Positions 28,565 to 42,976 of a stretch of DNA of 64,000 nucleotides are shown here, piece by piece. The notes beneath the pieces are model-generated. The model did not search any database. It had not been told where the DNA came from and saw only the letters and a list, made by a program, of their open reading frames with translations. This DNA comes from Halopseudomonas maritima. GTDB lineage: Bacteria; Pseudomonadota; Gammaproteobacteria; Pseudomonadales; Pseudomonadaceae. The position numbers and the translations under genes are program-made. Every line of letters begins with the position of its first letter. Within the stretch, counting starts at the first letter, position 1. Where the stretch lies: assembly GCF_021545785.1 (NCBI RefSeq), contig NZ_CP079801.1, positions 2,910,001-2,974,000 of the forward strand, given 5' to 3'.

Positions 28565-29625
28565 TGAGCGTTGATCAATCTCTGTCCCTTGCGCGCCTGG
28601 CTGAAGAGCTCGGCGCGCAGCTCGTTGGGGATCCGGAAATCCAGATCGTCGGCCTGTCGACGCTGCAGGACGCCGAACCCGGTCAGTTGACCTTTCTTGC
28701 CAATGCCCAGTACCGCAAATACCTGGCTGATAGTCGCGCCAGTGCCGTCTTGCTGACAGCGCAGGACGCCGATGGTTATGCCGGCAATGCGTTGATCGTT
28801 CCTGATCCTTACCTGGCGTACGCGCGGCTGTCTCACCGCTTTGATCGCAAACCACGCGCCGACGCGGGCGTGCATCCAAGTGCTGTGGTGGCTGACAGTG
28901 CCAGGGTTGATGCCACAGCCAGCATTGGCCCCGGTGCGGTTGTTGAGGCCGATGCAGTGATTGGTGCTGGTGTCAGCGTTGGCGCGCAGTGTTTTGTTGG
29001 GGCGCGCTCCTGTATCGGGGATGGCGGCTGGCTGGCGCCTCGAGTGACCCTGTATCACGACGTCAGTATCGGTGAACGGGTGGTCATTCAGTCAGGTGCG
29101 GTGATCGGTTCCGAGGGGTTTGGTTTTGCCAGTCAGAGCGGCACTTGGCAGAAGATTGCCCAGATTGGCGGCGTGCGCATTGGTGACGACGTTGAAATCG
29201 GCGCCAACACGACCATCGACCGCGGCGCGCTGGCAGATACTGTCATTGGAAACGGCGTCAAGCTGGACAACCAGATTCAGATTGCGCACAACGTCCAGAT
29301 TGGCGATCACACTGCCATGGCGGCCTGTGTCGGTATCTCCGGTAGTACGCGCATCGGCCGGCATTGCATGATTGCCGGTGGCGTGGGCATGGTCGGGCAT
29401 ATTGAGGTGTGCGATAACGTCTTCGTCAGTGGCATGACCATGGTGACCCGCTCCATTACCGAGCCAGGGGCATACTCCTCCGGTACTGCGATGCAGCCAG
29501 CCGGCGAGTGGAAGAAAAGCGCCGCGCGTATTCGTCAGCTCGACGGCATGGCCAAACGTCTCCAGCAGTTGGAGAAACAGATCGAACAGGTGACTCAGGC
29601 GGCTTCTGATTCATCAAACGCCTGA
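28564..29625 (+). CDS. lpxD: UDP-3-O-(3-hydroxyacyl)glucosamine N-acyltransferase
   Basis: 353 residues. The N-terminal uridine-binding domain ([20 protein letters not shown]) is followed by a left-handed beta helix of hexapeptides and a C-terminal helix ([18 protein letters not shown]). The catalytic His lies in [13 protein letters not shown]. It adds the N-linked hydroxyacyl chain in lipid A synthesis, third step. The terminator-like hairpin at 29628 immediately follows its stop. Confidence 0.96.
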   Translation: MSVDQSLSLARLAEELGAQLVGDPEIQIVGLSTLQDAEPGQLTFLANAQYRKYLADSRASAVLLTAQDADGYAGNALIVPDPYLAYARLSHRFDRKPRADAGVHPSAVVADSARVDATASIGPGAVVEADAVIGAGVSVGAQCFVGARSCIGDGGWLAPRVTLYHDVSIGERVVIQSGAVIGSEGFGFASQSGTWQKIAQIGGVRIGDDVEIGANTTIDRGALADTVIGNGVKLDNQIQIAHNVQIGDHTAMAACVGISGSTRIGRHCMIAGGVGMVGHIEVCDNVFVSGMTMVTRSITEPGAYSSGTAMQPAGEWKKSAARIRQLDGMAKRLQQLEKQIEQVTQAASDSSNA

Positions 29626-29627
29626 CC

Positions 29628-29656
29628 GGCGCCCGTATGGGCGCCTTTATTATTTT
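29628..29656 (+). terminator. Intrinsic-terminator-like hairpin inside the lpx operon
   Basis: GGCGCCC (29628-29634) pairs perfectly with GGGCGCC (29639-29645) around GTAT and is followed by TTTATTATTTT. It stands between lpxD and fabZ, which must be expressed in step, so partial termination or 3'-end protection is more likely than full stop. Confidence 0.75.
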
Positions 29657-29674
29657 CTGCAAGGCCAGCGATAC

Positions 29675-30112
29675 ATGGATATCAACGAAATCAAAGAATA
29701 CCTGCCGCACCGTTACCCTTTCCTGTTGGTGGACCGAGTGCTGGAGCTGGATCTTGAAGGCAAGCGCATTCGAGCCTACAAGAATGTCTCGGTCAACGAG
29801 CCCTTTTTCAACGGCCACTTTCCGCAGCACCCGATCATGCCTGGTGTGCTGATCATCGAGGCCATGGCGCAGGCGGCTGGCTTGCTGGGCTTTAAGATGA
29901 TGGGTGTAAAGCCCTCTGAAGGCACGCTCTATTATTTTGTTGGTTCCGACAAGTTGCGTTTCCGCCAGCCGGTTGTGCCTGGCGACCAACTGCAGCTGGA
30001 AGCGACTTACCTGAGCGATAAGCGCGGCATCTGGAAATTTGCCTGCCGTGCTACCGTGGATGGTAAAGAGGCTTGCTCGGCCGAAATTATTTGTGCGGAA
30101 CGCAAGATATGA
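29675..30112 (+). CDS. fabZ: 3-hydroxyacyl-ACP dehydratase FabZ
   Basis: 145 residues of the hot-dog fold. The helix [14 protein letters not shown] and the catalytic His/Glu region [20 protein letters not shown] are diagnostic. FabZ dehydrates 3-hydroxyacyl-ACP for fatty-acid elongation and competes with LpxA for the same 3-hydroxyacyl-ACP, so its place in this operon helps balance phospholipid and lipid A. Its stop overlaps the lpxA start by four bases (ATGA at 30109-30112). Confidence 0.97.
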   Translation: MDINEIKEYLPHRYPFLLVDRVLELDLEGKRIRAYKNVSVNEPFFNGHFPQHPIMPGVLIIEAMAQAAGLLGFKMMGVKPSEGTLYYFVGSDKLRFRQPVVPGDQLQLEATYLSDKRGIWKFACRATVDGKEACSAEIICAERKI

Positions 30113-30885
30113 GTCGTATTCACCCTCTGGCGATTGTTGACCCCGCAGCGCGGCTGGCCGACGACGTTGAGGTCGGTCCCTGGAGCCTGATCGGTGCGGA
30201 CGTCGAGATTGGCGCCGGCAGTCGTATTGCCTCGCATGTGGTCATCAAGGGGCCCACTACCATCGGGCGCAACAACCGGATTTTCCAGTTTGCCTCGGTG
30301 GGTGAGGAGTGTCAGGACAAGAAGTACAACGGCGAGCCGACCCGACTGGTGATTGGCGACAATAACGTCATCCGTGAAGGCTGTACCCTGCATCGTGGTA
30401 CGGTGCAGGACGAGGGTGTCACCCGTATTGGTAGCAACAATTTGCTGATGGCCTATGTTCATGTAGCGCACGACTGTGTGGTCGGCGACAACATCATCAT
30501 GGCCAACAACGCGACCATTGCCGGCCATGTGCATATTGGTGATGGCGCCATTCTCGGTGGCTACACCACCGTGCACCAGTTCTGTCACATCGGCTCCTTT
30601 GCGATGAGCGCAGCCAATAGCGCCGTGTTCAAGGACATTCCAGCTTTTGTGATGGTGGGCGGTAACCCTGCCAGCGCCCACGGCATGAACTTCGAGGGCA
30701 TGCGCCGTCGTGGCTACTCGCCCGAGCTGGTCAGCGCCCTGCGCCGTGCCTACAAGGTGGTTTACCGCCAAGGTCTGACAACCGCCCAGGCTATGTCCGA
30801 GCTGGCCGAGGCCGCCGCACAGTTCCCCGAAGTAGCGCTGTACTGCGCCTCAATCAACGAGTCGACCCGCGGCATCACGCGCTGA
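30109..30885 (+). CDS. lpxA: UDP-N-acetylglucosamine acyltransferase
   Basis: 258 residues of left-handed beta helix. The catalytic His is in [15 protein letters not shown], and the C-terminal helical part begins [13 protein letters not shown]. LpxA transfers 3-hydroxyacyl from ACP to UDP-GlcNAc, the first step of lipid A synthesis. The start at 30109 overlaps fabZ; the 12-codon longer open frame inside fabZ has no support. lpxB begins one base after the stop. Confidence 0.97.
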   Translation: MSRIHPLAIVDPAARLADDVEVGPWSLIGADVEIGAGSRIASHVVIKGPTTIGRNNRIFQFASVGEECQDKKYNGEPTRLVIGDNNVIREGCTLHRGTVQDEGVTRIGSNNLLMAYVHVAHDCVVGDNIIMANNATIAGHVHIGDGAILGGYTTVHQFCHIGSFAMSAANSAVFKDIPAFVMVGGNPASAHGMNFEGMRRRGYSPELVSALRRAYKVVYRQGLTTAQAMSELAEAAAQFPEVALYCASINESTRGITR

Positions 30886-30886
30886 C

Positions 30887-32065
30887 ATGGCCGATACAGC
30901 TGTGCGCTCCGATAAACCCCTGTGTATCGCGCTGGTTGCTGGTGAAGCCTCCGGCGATACGCTCGGTGCCGGGTTGATCGCTGCACTGAAACAACGCTTC
31001 CCCAATGCACGTTTTATCGGTATCGGTGGTCCGCGTATGCTGGCCGAAGGTATGCAGACCCGCGTACCGATGGAGCGTCTGGCGGTGATGGGCCTGATTG
31101 AGGTGCTGGGTCGTCTGCGCGAGCTGCTGCGTATCCGTCGCGAGCTGGTGGACTACCTCAAGCAGGAACAGCCAGACGTTTTTATTGGCATTGATGCGCC
31201 GGATTTCACCCTGGGGGTTGAGCAGCGCCTGCGCGATGTGGGTATTCCCACCGTGCATTACGTCAGTCCGTCGGTGTGGGCATGGCGTGAAAAGCGGGTG
31301 CTGGGTATCGCCCAGTCTACCGACTTGATGCTGACCCTGTTCCCCTTTGAGGAAGAGGTGTATCGCCGCCACGGTGTGGCTGTGCGCTGTGTCGGCCACA
31401 CGCTGGCTGACCGCATTGCGCTGGAGCCGGACCGGGCCGCTGCGCGCCAATCTCTGGGGTTGCAGCAAGACGCACGTATTCTCGCGCTGCTGCCCGGCAG
31501 CCGCAACGGCGAGCTGCGTAAGCTGGGGCGCGTCTTTCTTGAGACCGCTGCCTGGTGTCTTGAGCGCCAGCCGGAGCTGCAGTTCATCATGCCGTGCGCC
31601 AGTCCCGAGCGCCGGCAGCAGATGGAGACGATTCTGGCCGAGACCGGCCTTGAGCTGCCACTGACGCTCTATGATGGCCAGGCGCACGAGGTGCTGGCAG
31701 CCTGCGACGCCGTATTGATCGCCTCCGGCACCGCGACGCTCGAAGCCATGCTGTTCAAACGTCCGATGGTGGTGGCCTACCGCATGGCCGGGCTGACCTT
31801 CCGTATTCTCAAGCGCCTGGTCAAAGTGGGGCACGTGTCGTTGCCCAACTTGCTGGCCGGCCGTGAAGTGGCGCCCGAGTTTCTGCAGGATGCAGCCACT
31901 GCCGAGGCTATGGGGCCGGCGCTGCTGGAGCGGCTGTTGCCAACGGCCGAGCGGGTGGAAACCGAACAGACGTTCCTTGAACTGCACCAGATGCTGCGCC
32001 GTGATGCCGACCACAGCGCTGCCGAGGCCATTGCCGAGCTGTTAGGCGCGCGAGGTAAGCTGTGA
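30887..32065 (+). CDS. lpxB: Lipid-A-disaccharide synthase
   Basis: 392 residues, glycosyltransferase family 19. [13 protein letters not shown] near the N-terminus, the [12 protein letters not shown] motif and the donor-binding [13 protein letters not shown] are conserved. It joins UDP-2,3-diacylglucosamine and lipid X to form the lipid A disaccharide at the cytoplasmic face of the inner membrane. The 3' end overlaps rnhB by four bases (GTGA). Confidence 0.97.
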   Translation: MADTAVRSDKPLCIALVAGEASGDTLGAGLIAALKQRFPNARFIGIGGPRMLAEGMQTRVPMERLAVMGLIEVLGRLRELLRIRRELVDYLKQEQPDVFIGIDAPDFTLGVEQRLRDVGIPTVHYVSPSVWAWREKRVLGIAQSTDLMLTLFPFEEEVYRRHGVAVRCVGHTLADRIALEPDRAAARQSLGLQQDARILALLPGSRNGELRKLGRVFLETAAWCLERQPELQFIMPCASPERRQQMETILAETGLELPLTLYDGQAHEVLAACDAVLIASGTATLEAMLFKRPMVVAYRMAGLTFRILKRLVKVGHVSLPNLLAGREVAPEFLQDAATAEAMGPALLERLLPTAERVETEQTFLELHQMLRRDADHSAAEAIAELLGARGKL

Positions 32066-32667
32066 GCCAGCTACTCATGGACTGGGCAACGCCGGCTGAC
32101 GACGAGCTGGTGGCGGGGGTCGATGAGGTGGGCCGCGGCCCGCTGTGCGGCGCAGTTGTTACCGCCGCAGTTATCCTTGACCCGACCCGGCCGATTGAGG
32201 GGCTAAACGACTCCAAGAAGCTCACCGAGGCGCGTCGCGAGACGTTGTTTCCGCTGATTCAGGAGCGCGCACTGGCCTGGTGTATCGCCCGCGCCGAGGT
32301 AGACGAAATCGACCGTCTGAATATTTTGCACGCCACCATGCTGGCGATGCAGCGGGCGGTGGCCGGCCTGGATGTACAGCCGACCCTGGTGCTGGTCGAT
32401 GGCAACCGCTGCCCGGTATTGCCGATGCGCAGTGAGCCGGTGGTCAAGGGTGACAGTCGTGTGCCGGCCATCGCCGCTGCCTCCATTCTTGCCAAGGTTG
32501 CTCGCGACCGCGAGATGCTAGAGCTGGATCAGCAGTACCCCGGCTATGGCATTGCCGGCCACAAGGGCTATCCCACGCCAGTTCACCTGGCCGCGCTGCG
32601 CGAGCTGGGCGCGACCCCCATTCACCGCCGTTCATTCGGCCCAGTGCGCAAGGCGCTGGAACAGTAA
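32062..32667 (+). CDS. rnhB: Ribonuclease HII
   Basis: 201 residues. The catalytic Asp21-Glu22 pair is in [12 protein letters not shown], a third acid lies in [10 protein letters not shown], and the AGHKGYPT motif is present near the C-terminus. RNase HII nicks at single ribonucleotides in DNA. GTG at 32062, overlapping the lpxB stop, is the preferred start; an ATG at 32077 is possible but would shorten the N-terminus. It is the last gene before dnaE, from which it is separated by 88 bases and a hairpin. Confidence 0.95.
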   Translation: MSQLLMDWATPADDELVAGVDEVGRGPLCGAVVTAAVILDPTRPIEGLNDSKKLTEARRETLFPLIQERALAWCIARAEVDEIDRLNILHATMLAMQRAVAGLDVQPTLVLVDGNRCPVLPMRSEPVVKGDSRVPAIAAASILAKVARDREMLELDQQYPGYGIAGHKGYPTPVHLAALRELGATPIHRRSFGPVRKALEQ

Positions 32668-32678
32668 CCCAGTTCTGC

Positions 32679-32717
32679 CTGCTGCGACTGGCCGCAGCAG
32701 TCCCCCGTCGCTACAAT
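32679..32717 (+). promoter_or_regulatory. Hairpin and possible promoter between rnhB and dnaE
   Basis: CTGCTGCG (32679-32686) pairs with CGCAGCAG (32693-32700), with no T-run after it. TACAAT at 32712-32717 could be a -10 for dnaE, but no convincing -35 is seen. Confidence 0.35.
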
Positions 32718-32755
32718 TCTCTGCCTGACATTCCGCCATCTGAAACAGGATTTCC

Positions 32756-35700
32756 ATGTCACCTTCTTTCATTCACCTGCGTGTCCACAGTGAATATTCC
32801 CTGGTCGATGGGCTGGTCAAGGTTAAGCCCTTGATCAAGGCCGTCGGCGAGGCGGGCATGCCGGCGGTGGCGATCACCGACCAGAACAATATGTGCAGTC
32901 TGGTCAAGTTCTACAAAACCGCGACTGGCGCCGGTATCAAGCCGATCTCCGGGGTCGATCTGTGGCTGACCGATGCCGAGGATGACAGCGTCCTGACCCG
33001 TATCAGCCTGCTGGCGATGGACCCTAAGGGTTACCGCAACCTGACTGAGCTGGTGTCCCGCGGCTTTACCGAAGGCCAGCGCAACGGCTTGGTGACTGTT
33101 CGTCGTGAGTGGGTAGCCGAGGCCAGTGAGGGCGTGATTGCGCTGTCCGCGGCGAAGGAGGGCGAGGTGGGGCTGGCGTTGCTGTCCTCCAGCCCTGCGC
33201 GGGCTGATGATCTGCTGGCGTATTGGATGGGCGTGTTCCCCGGGCGTTTCTATCTGGAGCTGCAGCGCACCAGCCGGGTCAATGATGAGGAGCACGTGCA
33301 CGCGGCGGTCGCGCTGGCGGCACGTAGCTGCTGTCCGGTGGTAGCGACCAATGACGTGCGCTTTCTCAAACGCAGCGATTTTGAGGCCCATGAGACACGT
33401 GTCTGTATCGGCGAAGGGCGCGCGCTGGATGATCCGCGCCGGGTCCGTCAGTACAGCGAAGAGCAGTACCTGAAAACGGCGGACGAGATGGCAGAGCTGT
33501 TCTCTGACATCCCCGAAGCGCTGGAAAACAGCGTCGAGATTGCCAAGCGCTGCAATATCGATGTGCAGCTGGGCAAATACTTCCTGCCGGACTTTCCGGT
33601 GCCTGAGGGGATGACCGAAGCCGAGTTCTTCAAGAAGGTCTCCTTTGAGGGGCTGGAGGAGCGCCTCAAGGTCATTCTGCCGCCGGGTACGCCGGACTAC
33701 GACGCCAAGCGTCAGGTCTATATCGACCGTCTGAACTTCGAGCTCGATATCATCAATCAGATGGGCTTTCCCGGCTACTTCCTGATCGTGATGGACTTTA
33801 TCAAGTGGGCCAAGGGCAACGGCGTGCCGGTTGGGCCGGGCCGGGGTTCCGGGGCGGGCTCGCTGGTGGCGTATTCGCTGCTGATTACCGACCTTGATCC
33901 GCTGGCCTATGACCTGCTGTTCGAGCGCTTCCTTAACCCCGAGCGTGTTTCCATGCCCGACTTTGACGTCGACTTTTGCATGGAAGGGCGCGACCGCGTT
34001 ATTGACTACGTGGCGGATGCCTACGGCCGTAACGCGGTATCGCAGATCATCACCTTCGGTACCATGGCCGCCAAGGCGGTCGTGCGCGATGTAGCGCGGG
34101 TGCAGGGCAAGTCCTACGGTCTGGCCGACAAACTGTCGAAGATGATCCCGTTTGAGGTCGGCATGACGCTGACCAAGGCCTTCGAGCAGGAAGAGATGCT
34201 GCGCGACTTTCTTGCCAACGACGAGGAAGGCCAGGAAATCTGGGACATGGCCCTCAAGCTTGAGGGTATTACCCGTAACGTCGGTAAGCACGCCGGCGGT
34301 GTGGTTATCGCCCCGACCAAGCTGACCGACTTTGCGCCGCTGTACTGCGATGAGTCTGGTGGTGGTCTGGTTACCCAGTTCGACAAGGACGACGTTGAAG
34401 CGGCGGGCCTGGTGAAGTTTGACTTCCTCGGCCTGCGTACGCTGACCATCATCAAATGGGCGATGGAAACCATCCATCGCAAACAGCGTGAAGAGGGTGC
34501 GAGCGACGAAGAGCTGGTCAATATTGACCTGATCCCGCTGGACGATGCGCCGACCTACGCAATGCTGCAGAAGGCGGAAACCACGGCCGTTTTCCAGCTT
34601 GAATCGCGCGGCATGAAAGAGCTGATCAAGAAGCTCAAGCCCGACTGCCTGGAAGATATGATTGCATTGGTGGCCCTGTTCCGTCCGGGCCCGCTGCAGT
34701 CAGGCATGGTTGACGACTTCATTAACCGTAAGCACGGCCGCGAAGAAATTTCCTACCCGCACCCCAACTACCAGTACCCGGGTCTGGAGCCGGTGCTCAA
34801 GCCCACCTACGGCATCATCCTGTATCAGGAACAGGTCATGCAGATTGCCCAGGTGATGGCGGGCTACACGCTGGGCGGCGCGGATATGCTGCGCCGGGCG
34901 ATGGGTAAGAAGAAGCCGGAAGAGATGGCCAAGCAGCGCGGCGGCTTCATCGAAGGCTGCGCCAACAACGGTATCGATGCGGATCTGGCTGGTAACATCT
35001 TTGACCTGGTAGAAAAATTTGCCGGTTACGGCTTCAACAAGTCGCACTCGGCAGCCTACGGTCTGGTGTCCTACCAGACTGCCTGGCTGAAGGCGCATTA
35101 CCCGGCGCCTTTCATGGCGGCGGTGCTCTCGGCGGATATGCACAACACCGACAAGGTGGTGACGCTGATCGAAGAGTGTCGCAGCATGAAGCTGCGTATT
35201 CAGCCGCCGGACGTGAACGTCTCCGAGTACAAGTTCACCGTGGATGACGCCGGTGATGTGGTGTACGGCCTTGGTGCCATCAAGGGTGTCGGTGAAGGCC
35301 CGGTGGAGACCATCGTCGAGACGCGTCAGGCCGGTGGCCGCTTCAATGACCTGTTTGATTTTTGCGCCCGGGTAGACCTTAAGCGCATCAACAAGCGGGT
35401 GATGGAAGCGCTGATTCGCAGTGGCGCGCTGGATCGTCTTGGTCCCTTCTTTGCTGAAGAGCCGCAGGCCTACCAGAAACAGATTGATCGCAACCGCGCG
35501 GCCTTGATGTCGGCCATGGAAGAGGCGATTGCCTCGGCCGAGCAGACCGCCCGCAGCGCCGATTCCGGTCACGATGACCTGTTTGGCGATTTGCTCGGGC
35601 CATCTGCCGAGCGGGATGTTTACGAGGCCTACCGCACTGTGCGCGAGTGGAGCTTCAAGGAGCGCCTGCGGGGTGAGAAGGACACCCTGGGGCTGTATCT

Positions 35701-36289
35701 GACCGGTCACCCGATTGACGAGTACGAGCGTGAAATTCGCCGCTTTGCTCGCCAGCGTATTCTCGATTTGAAGCCTTCGCGTGATAGCCAGACCATTGCC
35801 GGCCTGGTGTTTGATCTGCGTGTAATGAAGAACAAACGCGGCGACAAGGTGGGCTTTGTCACCCTGGATGATCGCTCGGCGCGGATTGAAGTATCGCTGT
35901 TCTCCGAAGCCTATCTGGCGGCCCAGGCGCTGCTGCAGAAGGACGCCTTGCTGGTGGTTGAGGGCGAGGTGGCGGTGGATGACTTTTCCGGTGGCATGCG
36001 GGTGCGTGCCAAGCGCGTGATGAGTTTGGAAGACGCACGCACTGGTTTGCTGGACAGTGTGCGTATCAACATCGACAGCGCGCAGCACGGCGAAGATGCG
36101 CTCAACCGCATGGCCGGTCTGCTCAAGCAGTACCGTGGCGGTTGCCCGGTGACTATTGAGTACCAACGCGCTGACGCGGCAGCCTTGCTGCGCCTGGGGG
36201 ATGACTGGAAGGTAGAGCCGGCTGACGACCTGTTGCAGGGGCTGCGTGACCAGTTGGGCAAAGACAGCGTCTCCTTGCACTATAGATAG
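32756..36289 (+). CDS. dnaE: DNA polymerase III alpha subunit DnaE
   Basis: 1177 residues. In order: PHP domain (FIHLRVHSEYSLVDGLVK), palm with GPGRGSGAGSLVAY and the catalytic acidic motif PDFDVDF, fingers, helix-hairpin-helix, the C-terminal OB fold (VGFVTLDDRSARIEVSLF) and a tau-binding tail. It is the replicative polymerase. A second, error-prone alpha subunit (dnaE2) is at 46111, so both forms can be compared in one window. The gene is 88 bases after rnhB. Confidence 0.98.
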   Translation: MSPSFIHLRVHSEYSLVDGLVKVKPLIKAVGEAGMPAVAITDQNNMCSLVKFYKTATGAGIKPISGVDLWLTDAEDDSVLTRISLLAMDPKGYRNLTELVSRGFTEGQRNGLVTVRREWVAEASEGVIALSAAKEGEVGLALLSSSPARADDLLAYWMGVFPGRFYLELQRTSRVNDEEHVHAAVALAARSCCPVVATNDVRFLKRSDFEAHETRVCIGEGRALDDPRRVRQYSEEQYLKTADEMAELFSDIPEALENSVEIAKRCNIDVQLGKYFLPDFPVPEGMTEAEFFKKVSFEGLEERLKVILPPGTPDYDAKRQVYIDRLNFELDIINQMGFPGYFLIVMDFIKWAKGNGVPVGPGRGSGAGSLVAYSLLITDLDPLAYDLLFERFLNPERVSMPDFDVDFCMEGRDRVIDYVADAYGRNAVSQIITFGTMAAKAVVRDVARVQGKSYGLADKLSKMIPFEVGMTLTKAFEQEEMLRDFLANDEEGQEIWDMALKLEGITRNVGKHAGGVVIAPTKLTDFAPLYCDESGGGLVTQFDKDDVEAAGLVKFDFLGLRTLTIIKWAMETIHRKQREEGASDEELVNIDLIPLDDAPTYAMLQKAETTAVFQLESRGMKELIKKLKPDCLEDMIALVALFRPGPLQSGMVDDFINRKHGREEISYPHPNYQYPGLEPVLKPTYGIILYQEQVMQIAQVMAGYTLGGADMLRRAMGKKKPEEMAKQRGGFIEGCANNGIDADLAGNIFDLVEKFAGYGFNKSHSAAYGLVSYQTAWLKAHYPAPFMAAVLSADMHNTDKVVTLIEECRSMKLRIQPPDVNVSEYKFTVDDAGDVVYGLGAIKGVGEGPVETIVETRQAGGRFNDLFDFCARVDLKRINKRVMEALIRSGALDRLGPFFAEEPQAYQKQIDRNRAALMSAMEEAIASAEQTARSADSGHDDLFGDLLGPSAERDVYEAYRTVREWSFKERLRGEKDTLGLYLTGHPIDEYEREIRRFARQRILDLKPSRDSQTIAGLVFDLRVMKNKRGDKVGFVTLDDRSARIEVSLFSEAYLAAQALLQKDALLVVEGEVAVDDFSGGMRVRAKRVMSLEDARTGLLDSVRINIDSAQHGEDALNRMAGLLKQYRGGCPVTIEYQRADAAALLRLGDDWKVEPADDLLQGLRDQLGKDSVSLHYR

Positions 36290-36383
36290 CGCAAAGCCGG
36301 ATGCTCGACGGGCGCCCGGCAATCCCGTAAGGTTATTTGCGACACTTTTTTGGATGCCCACGTTGGGCGCAAGCGGATGATGG

Positions 36384-37346
36384 ATGCCTATGAGCAACAG
36401 CCAGAAATACTTGGAGTTTGAACAGCCGATCGCCGACCTGCAGGCCAAAATCGAAGAGCTGCGTCTGGTCGGCAGTGACAACGCGCTGAACATCACCGAA
36501 GAAATCAGCCGGCTGCAGGAGAAGAGCAAGTCCCTGACCGAGAGCATCTTCGGCAACCTGAGCAGCTGGCAGGTCGCGCAAATGTCGCGCCACCCGCAGC
36601 GCCCCTACACGCTGGATTACATTCGCCACATCTTTACCGACTTTGAAGAGCTGCACGGTGATCGCCACTTTGCTGACGACGCCGCTATTGTGGGCGGTAT
36701 TGCTCGTCTGGACGGCCGCGCGGTCATGGTCATTGGTCACCAGAAAGGCCGTGACGTAAAGGAAAAGGTGCGCCGCAACTTCGGCATGCCCAAGCCTGAA
36801 GGCTACCGCAAGGCCTGCCGCCTGATGGAGATGGCCGAGCGCTTCAAAATGCCGATCGTCACCTTCATCGACACCCCCGGCGCCTACCCGGGTATTGACG
36901 CTGAAGAGCGCGGCCAGAGCGAAGCCATTGCCTGGAACCTGCAGGTGATGTCGCGTCTGAAGACACCGATCATCGCTACCGTTATCGGTGAAGGCGGTTC
37001 CGGCGGTGCGCTGGCCATCGGTGTTTGCGACCACCTGATGATGCTGCAGTACTCTACCTACTCGGTTATTTCGCCTGAAGGCTGTGCGTCGATTCTCTGG
37101 AAGAGCGCCGAGAAAGCCGCCGACGCGGCTGCCGCCATGGGTATCACCGCTGAGCGTCTGAAAGAGCTTGGCCTGGTGGATACGCTGATCCCCGAGCCAC
37201 TGGGCGGCGCACAGCGCGCACCTCAGGAAACGGCCGAGCGCATCAAACAGCAGTTGCTGACCCAGCTGGCCAAGCTGGATGCCCATTCCAGTGATGAGCT
37301 GCTCGACGCCCGCTATCAGCGTCTGATGTCCTTCGGTATTCAGTGA
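36384..37346 (+). CDS. accA: Acetyl-CoA carboxylase carboxyltransferase subunit alpha
   Basis: 320 residues. Conserved blocks include [34 protein letters not shown] and [14 protein letters not shown]. With AccD it transfers the carboxyl from biotin to acetyl-CoA, the committed step of fatty acid synthesis. The start is uncertain: ATG at 36384 and 36390 are both in frame, and two more ATG at 36377 and 36380 are out of frame just upstream. tilS begins at the stop codon (GTGA). Confidence 0.95.
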   Translation: MPMSNSQKYLEFEQPIADLQAKIEELRLVGSDNALNITEEISRLQEKSKSLTESIFGNLSSWQVAQMSRHPQRPYTLDYIRHIFTDFEELHGDRHFADDAAIVGGIARLDGRAVMVIGHQKGRDVKEKVRRNFGMPKPEGYRKACRLMEMAERFKMPIVTFIDTPGAYPGIDAEERGQSEAIAWNLQVMSRLKTPIIATVIGEGGSGGALAIGVCDHLMMLQYSTYSVISPEGCASILWKSAEKAADAAAAMGITAERLKELGLVDTLIPEPLGGAQRAPQETAERIKQQLLTQLAKLDAHSSDELLDARYQRLMSFGIQ

Positions 37347-38671
37347 ACCCGCAGGGGCTGCTGGCGCAGCTCGGCCCCTGCATGGGCGCCCCGGCCTGGT
37401 GGCTGGGGTTGTCCGGCGGCCTGGATTCGATGGTTCTGCTGGAGCTGCTCAGCCAGGCCCGCCAACTCTCTGCTATTCCCCCGCTTCACGCCATTCATGT
37501 TCATCACGGATTGCATCCCGAGGCTGACGCCTGGGCGGCGCACTGCCAGCGTGCCTGCGATGCGCGCGGTGTGCCGCTGACGGTGGTGCGTGTGCAGGTG
37601 GGGCAGGGTGCGAGTATCGAGGAGGCGGCGCGTGATGCCCGCTACGCGGCTTTTGCTGAGGTGCTGGCACCCGGCGCCGAGTTGCTGCTGGCGCATCACC
37701 GCGATGATCAACTGGAAACGGTGATGTTTCGGCTGATGCGCGGCACCGGTGTGCGCGGGTTAAGCGGCATGCCAGCGCGCCGTGCGCTGGGTGCTGGCTG
37801 GCTGTCGCGCCCGCTGCTCGGCTGGCGGCGCAGTGAGCTGGAGGCTTGGGCTCGGCAGCGGGGGCTGGACTGGATTGAAGACCCGGCCAATGCCGATGAG
37901 CGCTTTGCGCGCACAGCCCTGCGCCACCGGGTTTTGCCGGGGTTGCGCCACGAGTGGCCGCAGCTGGATCGCAGCCTGTTGCGACTGGCCGAGCATGCCG
38001 AGGAGGCTAGCGCCTTGCTGGATGAGCTGGCGCTGGATGATCTGCAGCTGGTGGTAGATGTCAGTGCTGATCCGTGGCTGGCCTGCTGGTCGAGGCTGTT
38101 GCTGGCTCCGCTACTGAGCTTGTCGGCCGCTAGGCAACGAAATCTGCTACGCAGCTGGCTGCGCCAGCAGGCGGTGCGCATGCCGGATCAACGTCAGTTG
38201 CTGCAGATACAGCAGCAACTGGCTGCCGGCGCTGATGCGCAGCCGCAGCTGACACTCGATGGCTGCGCTCTGTACCGTTCGTCAGATCGTCTTTGGCTGG
38301 TTCCGGCGCAGTGGGCGCCGGCGCGCAGCGAGCAGGCTTTGTTGCCGCTGCGCGGGGAGCTGGCGCTGACGGGTAACGGCGCGCTGTCTTGTCGACCGCA
38401 GGCGGGTGGTTTACGTGACCCGGGCTCCGCGGGTTGGCAGGTGCGTTATCGTCAGGGCGGGGAGCAGATCAAACTGGCCGGGCGGCCGACTCAGTCAGTA
38501 AAACAGCTGCTGCAGGAGGCTCATATTCCTGTCTGGCTGCGCCCGTCAGTACCGTTGCTATACTCTGGCGGCGAGCTGGTGTCGGTGGCTGGGCGCTGGA
38601 ACGCGGAGCGGGCTTTGGTCGAGGGTGCAGGCAATGGTTTTACGGTCAGTTGGAAGCCGGTTTCGGATTGA
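37343..38671 (+). CDS. tilS: tRNA(Ile)-lysidine synthase
   Basis: 442 residues. The PP-loop SGGLDS is at 24-29, followed by the N-type ATPase region [15 protein letters not shown] and the substrate motif [10 protein letters not shown]-terminal domains ([12 protein letters not shown] at the end) match the E. coli type. It converts C34 of tRNA-Ile(CAU) to lysidine so that it reads AUA. The GTG start at 37343 is fixed by overlap with accA; the promoter for pyrG overlaps its 3' end. Confidence 0.96.
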   Translation: MNPQGLLAQLGPCMGAPAWWLGLSGGLDSMVLLELLSQARQLSAIPPLHAIHVHHGLHPEADAWAAHCQRACDARGVPLTVVRVQVGQGASIEEAARDARYAAFAEVLAPGAELLLAHHRDDQLETVMFRLMRGTGVRGLSGMPARRALGAGWLSRPLLGWRRSELEAWARQRGLDWIEDPANADERFARTALRHRVLPGLRHEWPQLDRSLLRLAEHAEEASALLDELALDDLQLVVDVSADPWLACWSRLLLAPLLSLSAARQRNLLRSWLRQQAVRMPDQRQLLQIQQQLAAGADAQPQLTLDGCALYRSSDRLWLVPAQWAPARSEQALLPLRGELALTGNGALSCRPQAGGLRDPGSAGWQVRYRQGGEQIKLAGRPTQSVKQLLQEAHIPVWLRPSVPLLYSGGELVSVAGRWNAERALVEGAGNGFTVSWKPVSD

Positions 38672-38696
38672 GCAAGCGGGGGCTGTCTGGTATCCT
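38668..38696 (+). promoter_or_regulatory. Promoter of pyrG overlapping the tilS stop
   Basis: TTGAGC (38668-38673), a 17-base spacer and TATCCT (38691-38696) preceded by TGG give a sigma70 promoter with an extended -10. The predicted leader to the ATG at 38803 is about 100 bases. Confidence 0.55.
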
Positions 38697-38745
38697 GACT
38701 TCCCATCTTGTCGAGACTTTGGCTGGCCGTTCAGGTCGCCGCTGA

Positions 38746-41304
<2,559 letters not shown>

Positions 41305-41347
41305 GCCGCTACCGCTTTCACCCGATTGACTCGACATACGGAGCTAG

Positions 41348-42646
<1,299 letters not shown>

Positions 42647-42653
42647 TCGCTCT

Positions 42654-42680
42654 GGCGGGTTACGCGCACGCGTACCCGCC
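42654..42680 (+). terminator. Hairpin between eno and ftsB
   Basis: GGCGGGT (42654-42660) pairs with ACCCGCC (42674-42680), and ACGC with GCGT inside, with one bulged T. No T-run follows, so enolase mRNA 3'-end protection with read-through into ftsB is likely. Confidence 0.5.
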
Positions 42681-42690
42681 GTTCCTCAAC

Positions 42691-42695
42691 GGGAG
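42691..42695 (+). promoter_or_regulatory. Ribosome site that fixes the TTG start of ftsB
   Basis: GGGAG (42691-42695) lies eight bases before TTG at 42704. No in-frame ATG exists before the conserved transmembrane helix. Confidence 0.65.
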
Positions 42696-42703
42696 CACCC
42701 GGC

Positions 42704-42976
42704 TTGAAATGGCTCTGGCTGATTACGCTGTCACTGTTGGCGGCACTGCAATACCGGCTTTGGGTTGGTGAGGGCAGTCTTGCCCATGTGTCGCAGCTCA
42801 AGCAGCAGATCGCCGCGCAAGCGCGCGAGAACGAGCAACTGCTGGAGCGTAACCGCGTGCTGACCGCTGAGGTCATCGAACTCAAGCAGGGGCTTGAGAC
42901 CGTTGAAGAGCGTGCCCGCCGTGAGCTGGGTATGGTCAAAGAGGGTGAAACCCTGTTCCAATTGAGCGAGCCATGA
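42704..42976 (+). CDS. ftsB: Cell division protein FtsB
   Basis: 90 residues: a short N-terminal transmembrane helix (WLWLITLSLLAALQYRLWVG) and a periplasmic coiled coil (about residues 28-72, LKQQIAAQARENEQLLERN onward) ending in the conserved ERARRELGMVKEGETLFQL. FtsB joins FtsL and FtsQ in the divisome. The TTG start is supported by its ribosome site and by the lack of any alternative. The stop overlaps ispD by four bases (ATGA). Confidence 0.92.
   Translation: MKWLWLITLSLLAALQYRLWVGEGSLAHVSQLKQQIAAQARENEQLLERNRVLTAEVIELKQGLETVEERARRELGMVKEGETLFQLSEP

Noticed and set aside
32759..36556. Two long minus-strand frames (572 and 618 codons)
   Set aside because: Antisense to dnaE, with no ribosome site, no motif, and composition typical of shadow frames.
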